NCBI GenBank assembly: GCA_017999235.1 | Contig: JAGOBN010000205.1 | Coordinates: 1-7,153, forward strand | Length of the DNA stretch: 7,153 nt | Direction: 5' to 3' | Origin: Anaerolineales bacterium | GTDB taxonomy: Bacteria > Chloroflexota > Anaerolineae > Anaerolineales > UBA6663 | In this document: positions 1 through 4,940 of the stretch, one piece after another | How the letters are laid out: the number at the start of each line of letters is the position of its first letter | Position numbering within the stretch: the first letter of the stretch is position 1 | Program-made: the position numbers and the translations under genes | Notes under the pieces: model-generated | What the model was told of the DNA's origin: nothing | The model's input: the letters and a program-made list of their open reading frames with translations, nothing else | Databases searched by the model: none

Positions 1-284
1 GGCATGACCAGGGTGCATTTGTAGCCGCGCGCCGCGCAAACGAAGGCTAGGGCGATGCCGGTGTTGCCGCTGGTGGGCTCCAGGATGATGGTATCGGGCT
101 TGATCAGGCCGGCCTGCTCGGCGGCGTCAATCATCGCCACGCCAATGCGGTCTTTGACGCTGTGGGCGGGGTTGTAGAACTCCAGCTTGGCCACCACCTC
201 GGCGCCGGCGCCGGCCGTGACGCGGCGCAGGCGCACCAGCGGGGTATTGCCGATGAGGGCGGTAACGTCTTGAGCGATTTTCAT
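1..284 (-). CDS. cysK: Cysteine synthase (O-acetylserine sulfhydrylase), N-terminal part
   Basis: PLP enzyme that makes L-cysteine from O-acetylserine and sulfide in the cytoplasm. The first 94 residues are present and the rest runs off the left edge. Visible family signatures are the N-terminal IGNTPLVRL (residues 11-19), the SVKDR segment with the presumed PLP-binding lysine K44, and the substrate loop PTSGNTG at 70-76. The start is ATG at 284, giving the N-terminus expected for the family. It is preceded by AAGGA (292-296) with a 7-base spacer. The gene is well separated from the glycosylase gene upstream by 338 bases that hold promoter-like and structured elements, so it probably has its own promoter. 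CysM or cystathionine beta-synthase-like relatives share these motifs; with only the N-terminus visible, CysK is the best fit rather than proven. Confidence 0.93.
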   Translation of the reverse strand, partial: MKIAQDVTALIGNTPLVRLRRVTAGAGAEVVAKLEFYNPAHSVKDRIGVAMIDAAEQAGLIKPDTIILEPTSGNTGIALAFVCAARGYKCTLVM

Positions 285-324
285 ACAGTGATCCTTGTCC
301 TTAATTAACGATGGGCGGCGGGTC

Positions 325-332
325 AGTTTACC
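325..332 (-). promoter_or_regulatory. Proximal -10-like element of cysK
   Basis: On the minus strand this reads GGTAAACT, ending 40 bases before the cysK ATG. It matches the GGTA[AC]A[AC]T pattern also found ahead of the glycosylase and methyltransferase genes. TAAACT matches four of six positions of TATAAT. No TTGACA-like -35 lies at the usual distance. The role as a promoter is inferred from position and recurrence only. Confidence 0.35.
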
Positions 333-359
333 GGAACACGGCGGAGAACAGCGGACGCG

Positions 360-441
360 CGAGCTCCCGGCCCGGAAGGGCCGCCCCGCGCGGCGATCTC
401 ATTGACACCAACAGAAACGGAGAAGCAGCGGCGGGAGCTCG
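360..441 (-). promoter_or_regulatory. Long-range stem with internal hairpin in the cysK leader
   Basis: CGAGCTCCCG at 360-369 is the exact reverse complement of CGGGAGCTCG at 432-441, giving a perfect 10-bp stem. Just outside it GC-rich runs (354-359 and 444-450) can add several pairs across a 3-base bulge. The enclosed 62 bases contain a second strong hairpin at 369-384, a 6-bp CGGCCC/GGGCCG stem with a 4-base loop. This nested layout between a far promoter-like element and the cysK start would suit a folded 5' leader, but GC-rich DNA also forms such repeats by chance. No known riboswitch signature was recognised. Confidence 0.4.
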
Positions 442-506
442 TTAGCGCGCCCGCCCGGTACACATGCAGACGGTGGTGGAGGCAGAGAGGTTTGGCGGCA
501 TGGGTG

Positions 507-517
507 TCGGTTACCGA
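507..517. promoter_or_regulatory. Operator-like palindrome at the distal cysK promoter
   Basis: TCGGTTACCGA has perfect 5-bp arms around a single central base. It begins about 7 bases downstream of the distal -10-like element (524-529), so it covers the expected transcription start. Such a position is typical of repressor operators. It is short enough to occur by chance, and no regulator gene is adjacent. Confidence 0.25.
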
Positions 518-523
518 GGCGCT

Positions 524-531
524 ATTTTACC
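524..531 (-). promoter_or_regulatory. Distal -10-like element of the cysK leader
   Basis: On the minus strand this reads GGTAAAAT, in which TAAAAT matches TATAAT at five of six positions. It is the fourth member of the recurring GGTA[AC]A[AC]T pattern. It lies in a locally AT-richer patch of an otherwise very GC-rich gap. If used, it would give cysK a leader of roughly 230 bases that includes the long-range stem. No clear -35 is seen. Confidence 0.35.
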
Positions 532-583
532 CAACATTGCCGGCGCGGGAAGAGGCGGGTTTGGAGCTGGGCGCGCCCGCCGG

Positions 584-622
584 CCGCGGCGGCTACGCCA
601 ACGCTGGGCCGCGCCGCCGCGG
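584..622 (-). terminator. GC-rich hairpin directly after the glycosylase stop codon
   Basis: CCGCGGCGG at 584-592 and CCGCCGCGG at 614-622 form a perfect 9-bp inverted repeat with a 21-base loop, abutting the TGA stop at 623-625. There is no U-run after it on the minus strand, so it is not a standard intrinsic terminator. It may protect the 3' end or act with Rho, or may simply reflect GC-rich sequence. Confidence 0.25.
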
Positions 623-1234
623 TCAGAGGCCGAGTTGTTGGCGCCGCGCCGCGAGGTGTTGGATAGCCTGCCGGAGACGCGCCGCGTTCGCGGGTTTGTT
701 GGGCCAGGTGCTGGCCCCGCTGGGATGCGGCAGCGGGATGATGACGCGGCCGTCGCGCTCCAGCTGGGTGCCAATCACCTCCTCCAAAGCCAGGGCCGGC
801 GCAAAGAACAGCCCAATCGCCAGCTTGCCGATGGGGATGATCAGGCGCGGCTGGACCAGCGCCAGCTCCTGCTCCAGCCAGGGCCGGCACAGCGCCTGCT
901 CCGCGGGGGTGGGCACCCGGTCGCCGTGGCCGGTTTTGTGTTTACCGGGGAAACACTTCGTCACCGCCGTCATATACTGCTGTGACCGGAAGGCCGCCTC
1001 CTCAAAACCGGCCTCTCCCAGCCACTGAAACAGGCGCCGGCCCGAGCCGGCGTTGAACGGCCGCTTGACCTCGGCCTCGGTGATGCCGGGGGCCTGGCCG
1101 ATGGTCATGATCTGGGCGGTGGCGGTCCCGCTCACCACGGCGCCCGGCGCGATCCAATAGCCGGCCGCCCGGCACTTCTGGCAGGCGCGGATTTGGGCGT
1201 GGAGGTGCGCGAGCTGAGCCGCGGCGGGGGACAT
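623..1234 (-). CDS. Uracil-DNA glycosylase family protein (family 4-like, probable Fe-S)
   Basis: Likely removes uracil or another damaged base from DNA to start base-excision repair; 203 residues. Visible motifs in order are a CxxC pair (C18, C21), motif A GQAPG at 46-50 followed by RPFNAGSGRRLF (58-69), TKCFPG with C94, GDRVPTPAEQALC ending in C116, and the late loop HPSG at 170-173. Four cysteines in this arrangement are typical of the 4Fe-4S cluster of family 4 enzymes. Motif A has Gln where classic family 4 has Glu (GEAPG), so substrate range is less certain. The start is ATG at 1234, chosen because AGGAG (1245-1249) sits 10 bases upstream and the protein begins normally there. The open frame extends further upstream but only into the transporter gene. 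It stands alone: 106 bases and a terminator separate it from the transporter, and a 338-base gap follows. Confidence 0.85.
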   Translation of the reverse strand: MSPAAAQLAHLHAQIRACQKCRAAGYWIAPGAVVSGTATAQIMTIGQAPGITEAEVKRPFNAGSGRRLFQWLGEAGFEEAAFRSQQYMTAVTKCFPGKHKTGHGDRVPTPAEQALCRPWLEQELALVQPRLIIPIGKLAIGLFFAPALALEEVIGTQLERDGRVIIPLPHPSGASTWPNKPANAARLRQAIQHLAARRQQLGL

Positions 1235-1273
1235 GGGGTATACGCTCCTGGAGTTTAATCCGTTGGAAGCGCG

Positions 1274-1281
1274 AGTGTACC
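1274..1281 (-). promoter_or_regulatory. -10-like element of the glycosylase gene
   Basis: On the minus strand this reads GGTACACT, 39 bases before the ATG at 1234, and an upstream T makes it TG-G-TACACT, an extended -10 form. It lies just after the transporter's terminator, where a promoter for the isolated glycosylase gene would be expected. No -35 match is visible. Confidence 0.4.
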
Positions 1282-1321
1282 ATGCCGGTACTGACGACCC
1301 CTGCGGGAGCGGGTGAAGTTT

Positions 1322-1342
1322 GAAATAAAAACGCCGGCGTTT
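1322..1342 (-). terminator. Intrinsic terminator overlapping the EamA stop codon
   Basis: The minus strand reads AAACGCCGGCGTTT, a perfect palindrome (1342-1329), followed at once by a T-rich run TTATTTC. The stem would be five pairs (AAACG/CGTTT) with a CCGG loop. The left arm overlaps the transporter's TAA stop (1343-1341). The short stem is offset by a good U-tract, and the location at a gene end supports the call. Confidence 0.6.
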
Positions 1343-2231
1343 AGCGGCCGTAGCGGTTGATGATCCACACGCCGGCCAGCAGCAGCAGGCCGCCGCCCAC
1401 ATCGACGGCGGTGGGCCACTCCCCCAGCAGGGCCATGCCCGCCGCCGTGGTGACGATGGGTTGGAGCAGCAGTGTGGCGGAGACGATGGAGGCCGGCAGA
1501 TGGCCGAGCGCATAGTTGACCAGCAGATAGCCGGCCACTTGGGTGATGAGGGCGTTGGCGGCCAAAGCGAGATACGCGGCCGGCGGATAGCCCAGCAGCG
1601 GTTGGCCCAGCAGCAGGCTGATCAGCAGCAGGCTGACGCCGCTGGTCAAAGCCGAAATCCACCAGGAGGCCAGCGCGCTCAGACCCGTGCGCGCGCGCTG
1701 GGTGGCCAGAAAGAAGCCGGCGTAGAAGACACCGGCAATCAAGGCGAAGAGACTGCCCAGCCCGACGCCGGCCCCGCCGCTGAAATCGCCGCCCAGCAAA
1801 GCCGCCGCGCCGGCCAGGGCCACCGTCAGACCCAGCCAAAAGGCCGGCCGCAGACGTTCGCGGAACAGCAGCAGCGCGCCCAAGCCCACCCAGGCGGGCG
1901 CGGTGTTGGCGAGGAAGGTGGCGTTGGCGGCCGAGGTCATCAGCACCGCGGTGTTCCAGAAAGCCAGGTCGCCGGCGAAGAGCAGGCCGGCCAGCACCGC
2001 CAGCGCCACCGCCGGCCGGGAGGTCAGCGGGCGCCGGCGCGCCTCGGCGCCAAACGGCAGGCTCATCAGCGCGGCCGCCATCAGCATCCGATAAAAGCCG
2101 CTGACCGCGCCGGGGGCGTTGGCCCAGCGGACAAAGATGGCGCTCAGGCCCATGCCCAGCACCGCCGCCAACAGCGCCACGCTGGGCCACACGCTGACGC
2201 GGGGCGCGCCGGAAGGGGATAAGTTGGACAT
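1341..2231 (-). CDS. EamA-family (DMT superfamily) membrane transporter
   Basis: Inner-membrane permease of the drug/metabolite transporter superfamily, 296 residues, the usual size for the two-EamA-domain, ten-helix form. The first helix is about residues 16-37 and contains WANA just after it, followed by the family-like FYRMLMAAAL segment. Repeat one covers roughly 18-140 and repeat two 150-292. The second half includes the FALIAGVFYAGFFL helix and the final GGGLLLLAGVWIINR helix. Substrate cannot be read from sequence; members export amino acids, metabolites or drugs. The ATG at 2231 was chosen because it gives a normal N-terminus; the frame stays open upstream only into the kinase gene. 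There is no good ribosome site, and the kinase stop is just 19 bases upstream, so translation may be coupled to the kinase and the two may share a transcript. An intrinsic terminator overlaps its stop. Confidence 0.92.
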   Translation of the reverse strand: MSNLSPSGAPRVSVWPSVALLAAVLGMGLSAIFVRWANAPGAVSGFYRMLMAAALMSLPFGAEARRRPLTSRPAVALAVLAGLLFAGDLAFWNTAVLMTSAANATFLANTAPAWVGLGALLLFRERLRPAFWLGLTVALAGAAALLGGDFSGGAGVGLGSLFALIAGVFYAGFFLATQRARTGLSALASWWISALTSGVSLLLISLLLGQPLLGYPPAAYLALAANALITQVAGYLLVNYALGHLPASIVSATLLLQPIVTTAAGMALLGEWPTAVDVGGGLLLLAGVWIINRYGR

Positions 2232-2250
2232 GGCCGGACAGTGGGCGCGG

Positions 2251-3447
2251 TTACGCGGCGGGCAGGTGGATGGCGAAGCGGCTGCCCTGGCCCACCTGGC
2301 TGTGGACCTCAATGCGGCCGGCGTGCGCTTCGGCGATGCGCTTGACGAGCGCCAGGCCCAGCCCGGTGCCGCCGTAGCGGCGCGTGGTGGAGCCGTCCAC
2401 TTGAAAGAACGGGGCGAAAATCGCGGGCAGATGTTCCGGCGCGATGCCCACGCCCGTGTCGGTGACGGTTAACACCGCTTCGGGCGCCGGCGCGCCGGGC
2501 AAGGGCGCGGCCAGGGAGACGACCACCGCGCCGCCGGGCGGCGTGAATTTGATGGCGTTGTCCACTAGTTGGCCCAGCGCCCAGCGCAGCTTCTCGTGAT
2601 CCGCGCGCCAAACCGGCTGGCTGACCGAGGTCTCGCCGCGCAGCTCCAGGCGCGCGTGTTCAGCTTTGGGGCGCGCGGCGGCCACGATCTCGGTCACCAG
2701 CGCGGCCAGGGAGATATCGGCGGACTCCAACACCATCTCGCCGCGCATGCTGGCCGCGAAATGGATCAGGTCTTCGATGAGCTTCCGAAGCTCCAGACTG
2801 CCTTTCAAGATATAGCGCATGGCCTCGCGCTGCTCGGGCGCCACCTCGCCCAGCTGGCCGCGGTTCAGCAGATCGGCAAAGCCGATGACGCTGGCCAGCG
2901 GCGTGCGCAGCTCATGGGAGATGTTGGCGATGAAGTTGGCCTTGAGGGCGTTGAGCTCGGATACTTTTTGCAGGGCGGTTTGCAGCGCCTGGGCCTGGTC
3001 CTGCACGCGCTGGCGCAGTTCCTGGTTGGCGGTATCCAGCGCGGACTGCAATTCCCGCACCTGGCGGATGCTGGCGGCCTCCAACTGGTCGCGGGTGACG
3101 GCGCCTTGCGCCAGCAGCACCTGGCCGATGGTCTGGGACTGGCCGTTTTCCGCCAACGCGCGCTGTTGGTCGAGCGCCGCCGTCAGGGCCTCGGCGGAGA
3201 TGGTGCCGCTGCGCACCAGATAATCGCCAAAGCGCGGGACCAGAATCTCCGGGCCGGCCGCCGCCGAGGTTTCGACGGGTGCCATGACGAGTGCCGCGCG
3301 CTCCAGCACGGCGGCGGCCATTTCCAAATCCACGCCGCAGGCCCGGCAGGCTTTGTCGGCCGCGTTCACCGCCGCGCGGCACTGCGGGCAGACCAGCGCC
3401 GGGCCGGGCAGGCTAATCTCCAGTTTGGCGGGGATGAGCTCAGTCAC
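2251..3447 (-). CDS. Soluble sensor histidine kinase with zinc ribbon and MshEN-like input domain
   Basis: Two-component sensor kinase of 398 residues with no transmembrane segment, so probably cytosolic. N-terminal zinc ribbon: C20xxC23 and C34xxC37. Residues 72-95 and 106-129 are two 24-residue repeats with G at positions 3 and 10, L at 17 and Q at 24, matching the MshEN/GspE N-terminal pattern that in other proteins binds cyclic-di-GMP. A probable coiled coil (about 129-168) leads to the HisKA domain with phospho-acceptor H178 in SHELRTPL. The ATPase domain has the N box (LVDNAIKFTP, 294-303), DTGVG (330-334), FAPFFQ (344-349) and GGTGLGL (359-365). The start is GTG at 3447, with AAGGA six bases upstream. 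No response regulator is adjacent, so the partner is unknown. The kinase assignment is certain; second-messenger binding is inference. Confidence 0.95.
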   Translation of the reverse strand: MTELIPAKLEISLPGPALVCPQCRAAVNAADKACRACGVDLEMAAAVLERAALVMAPVETSAAAGPEILVPRFGDYLVRSGTISAEALTAALDQQRALAENGQSQTIGQVLLAQGAVTRDQLEAASIRQVRELQSALDTANQELRQRVQDQAQALQTALQKVSELNALKANFIANISHELRTPLASVIGFADLLNRGQLGEVAPEQREAMRYILKGSLELRKLIEDLIHFAASMRGEMVLESADISLAALVTEIVAAARPKAEHARLELRGETSVSQPVWRADHEKLRWALGQLVDNAIKFTPPGGAVVVSLAAPLPGAPAPEAVLTVTDTGVGIAPEHLPAIFAPFFQVDGSTTRRYGGTGLGLALVKRIAEAHAGRIEVHSQVGQGSRFAIHLPAA

Positions 3448-3469
3448 AGAAGGTCCTTGGCGGTGCGGG

Positions 3470-3484
3470 CCGGCGGAGCGCCGG
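3470..3484. repeat. Short perfect hairpin upstream of the kinase
   Basis: CCGGCG at 3470-3475 and CGCCGG at 3479-3484 form a 6-bp stem with a 3-base loop, 23 bases ahead of the kinase start codon. It has no U-run and would lie in the 5' leader just before the ribosome site. It may be incidental to the common GCCGG sequence of this DNA. Confidence 0.25.
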
Positions 3485-3493
3485 ACTGCGGCA

Positions 3494-3502
3494 ATGCTAT
3501 CA
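3494..3502 (-). promoter_or_regulatory. Weak extended -10-like element of the kinase gene
   Basis: On the minus strand this reads TGATAGCAT, an extended -10 form (TG-A-TAGCAT, four of six against TATAAT), 46 bases before the GTG start. It does not fit the GGTA[AC]A[AC]T pattern seen before other genes, and no -35 is visible. Confidence 0.2.
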
Positions 3503-3516
3503 CAAGGCGCGGCAAT

Positions 3517-4365
3517 TTACGGCGGGCCGGCATGCCAGTGCAGGCCGGGGGTGTCCGCCAGCCGCCGGCGCATCACGTCCAGGGCCGGCGGATTGTTGTC
3601 GATCAAGATGAAGTCGCGTCCCAGCTCCCGCGCCGCCGCGCCGGTGGTGCCGCTGCCGGCGAAGAAATCCAGCACCGTGTCGCCCGGCCGGGAGGCGGCC
3701 TGGATCAGGCGCTTGAGCAGGGTCAAGGGTTTCTGCGTGGGGTAGCCGGTCTTCTCTTTGCCGGTCGGGCTGACGATGGTCAGCCACCAGGTATCCGTGG
3801 GCGTCTTGCCGCGCGCCGCCTTCTCCGGTCCCACCAGGCCGGGCGCCATATACGGGATGCGGTCGAGCTCAGCGTAGTTAAAGATGTAATTGGCCGGATC
3901 TTTGGCATACCACAGGATGTTGTCGTGCTTGGCCGGCCACTTCTTCTTGGTGCGCGCACCGTAATCGTACGCCCAGATGATCTCGTTGAGAAACGCCTCC
4001 CGGCCGAAGATTTCGTCCAGCCGCACCTTGCAGTAGTGGACCTCGCGGTAGTCGATGTGGAAGTAGAGCGAGCCGTCCGGCGTGAGCACGCGCTGGGCTT
4101 CCCGCAGACGCGGCTCGAGGAAATCCAGAAAGGCCGCCGAGGACGCGAAGGTATCGGCGAAGGCGTGCGCGCCCACTTTGACCGTGCGATAGCGCTGGCC
4201 CTGGAACCCGGTCCGGTCGCCGTCCGCGGCGCGCTCCGTCTTGAGGCGCGTCCGCGCCTGCGTCTTGCCGGTGTTAAACGGCGGGTCAATGTAGATCAGC
4301 CGGACCGACTCGGCCGGCAGGCTCTGGAGGATGGGCAGGTTGTCGCCGAGGTAAATATGCGGCAT
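3517..4365 (-). CDS. Site-specific DNA methyltransferase, beta class (N6-adenine or N4-cytosine)
   Basis: SAM-dependent enzyme that methylates an exocyclic amino group of A or C in a specific DNA site; 282 residues. The catalytic motif IV is DPPFNTGK (27-34), and the SAM-binding motif I is DFFAGSGTTG (233-242), preceded by TQKP (210-213). The order catalytic-then-SAM defines the beta class. The region between about residues 115 and 200 should hold the target recognition part. An N-terminal YLGDN (5-9) precedes the catalytic motif as usual. The start is ATG at 4365, with a weak ribosome site; a -10-like element ends 35 bases upstream. No restriction endonuclease, specificity subunit or other defence gene is in the window, so it looks like an orphan methylase. 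DPPF does not reveal which base is modified, and the site is not predictable here. Confidence 0.93.
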   Translation of the reverse strand: MPHIYLGDNLPILQSLPAESVRLIYIDPPFNTGKTQARTRLKTERAADGDRTGFQGQRYRTVKVGAHAFADTFASSAAFLDFLEPRLREAQRVLTPDGSLYFHIDYREVHYCKVRLDEIFGREAFLNEIIWAYDYGARTKKKWPAKHDNILWYAKDPANYIFNYAELDRIPYMAPGLVGPEKAARGKTPTDTWWLTIVSPTGKEKTGYPTQKPLTLLKRLIQAASRPGDTVLDFFAGSGTTGAAARELGRDFILIDNNPPALDVMRRRLADTPGLHWHAGPP

Positions 4366-4393
4366 GCGGGTGCGGTGAAGCTGGGTGACGACG

Positions 4394-4412
4394 CGCGGGT
4401 ATTGTACCCGCG
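4394..4412. promoter_or_regulatory. Palindrome containing the methyltransferase -10-like element
   Basis: CGCGGGTA (4394-4401) and TACCCGCG (4405-4412) are a perfect 8-bp inverted repeat with a 3-base centre. On the minus strand it contains GGTACAAT (4408-4401), whose TACAAT is five of six for TATAAT and ends 35 bases before the methyltransferase ATG. It could be a promoter inside an operator, so that a bound regulator blocks transcription, as with methylase-gene autoregulation. Alternatively it is a terminator stem for the upstream gene, but no U-run follows. Confidence 0.42.
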
Positions 4413-4443
4413 CCGGCGCGCGGCCGGGGATGAAACGGGGCGG

Positions 4444-4926
4444 TCAGGCGCTAAACGCCGGCGGCTGGGGTCCGCCCGCCTGGGCGCGGCCCGTCATCTG
4501 CCAATACAGCAGGCCGCCCAGCGCGCCGAGGCCGGCCATCAGCCCCACCTCGACCACGCCAAAACAGCAGGCCGTCAGGCCGGCCGTGGTATAAAACACC
4601 GCCGGGGTGGCCTCGGCGCCGGCGCCGAGATCCAGCCCCAATTGGCGCGCCACATCGGCCGCGCCTTGCGGCCCCACAGTGACGGCCGCCAGCAGGCCGC
4701 CGGCCACGTGGCCGAGCACCGCCCCCGCGCCGCCAATGGCGCCGGCCAAAGCCCCGCGCTGAACGGCGCGCCCGTTGTTGGCCGGCCGCTCCCAGACGCC
4801 GGCCAGATAACCGGCTAGGGCGCCGGCCACCACAGCCAGGCACGGCACGCACAGCGGAAACAGATAGGCCAGCCCGCCGCCCGCCACCAGCATCACCGCG
4901 CCGACGATCAATCCTGAGCGTAACAT
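4444..4926 (-). CDS. Small Gly/Ala-rich integral membrane protein, unknown function
   Basis: I do not recognise a named family. The 160-residue product is dominated by hydrophobic Gly/Ala-rich helices at about 5-23, 26-45, 57-84 and 110-143, suggesting four membrane segments, with a short non-hydrophobic tail. Cysteines are clustered in a CVPC motif (26-29) at the end of the first helix and a CC pair (120-121) at the start of the last, which would fit a metal, disulfide or membrane-packing role, but none is shown. Conserved-looking charged residues are few (E126 in the last helix is notable). The ATG at 4926 has a strong AAGGAG five bases upstream, and the gene starts 14 bases after the dehydrogenase stop, so it is very likely in one transcript with it and mscL. 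The good ribosome site supports its being a real gene. Confidence 0.78.
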   Translation of the reverse strand: MLRSGLIVGAVMLVAGGGLAYLFPLCVPCLAVVAGALAGYLAGVWERPANNGRAVQRGALAGAIGGAGAVLGHVAGGLLAAVTVGPQGAADVARQLGLDLGAGAEATPAVFYTTAGLTACCFGVVEVGLMAGLGALGGLLYWQMTGRAQAGGPQPPAFSA

Positions 4927-4940
4927 AGCGTCTCCTTGGG

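Larger units (their letters stand above)
285..622 (-). other. Long non-coding leader between the glycosylase gene and cysK
   Basis: These 338 bases contain no credible gene. Small open frames on either strand here have no recognisable protein and no good ribosome site. Read in the cysK direction they hold, in order, an inverted repeat touching the glycosylase stop codon (622-584), a -10-like GGTAAAAT (531-524), a short palindrome at the expected transcription start (517-507), a 10-bp long-range inverted repeat (441-360) enclosing a smaller hairpin, a second -10-like GGTAAACT (332-325), and the cysK ribosome site. I could not match it to the core of a known riboswitch or T-box. Each element is reported separately. 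Confidence 0.6.

Noticed and set aside
369..384. GGAA-loop hairpin considered as the core of an SRP RNA
   Set aside because: The loop and closing pairs resemble SRP helix 8, but the asymmetric internal loop bases and the rest of the molecule are absent; the stem is simply symmetric.
402..1028. Plus-strand open frames in the gap and over the glycosylase
   Set aside because: They have no ribosome site or recognisable protein and mostly overlap the glycosylase in antisense.
1235..1513. N-terminal extension of the glycosylase frame
   Set aside because: It would overlap the transporter gene and its terminator, and gives unrelated sequence. ATG at 1234 has a good ribosome site.
1461..2222. 253-codon open frame on the plus strand
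   Set aside because: Antisense to the EamA transporter; the Gln/Arg/Gly-rich translation is the typical complement of hydrophobic-helix codons.
2232..2312. N-terminal extension of the EamA frame into the kinase gene
   Set aside because: The 27 extra residues are the kinase 3' end in another frame and do not look like a transporter N-terminus.
4612..4629. Perfect 18-base palindrome within the membrane-protein gene
   Set aside because: It encodes alternating Gly-Ala codons and is built around a GCCGGC. Codon choice explains it, and its place inside a coding region gives no regulatory reason.
2569..4818. 749-codon open frame on the plus strand
   Set aside because: It runs antisense across the kinase, methyltransferase and membrane protein, which have clear family motifs. 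Its translation is low-complexity (Arg, Gln, Ala, His-rich) with no domain; long antisense frames are common in GC-rich DNA.
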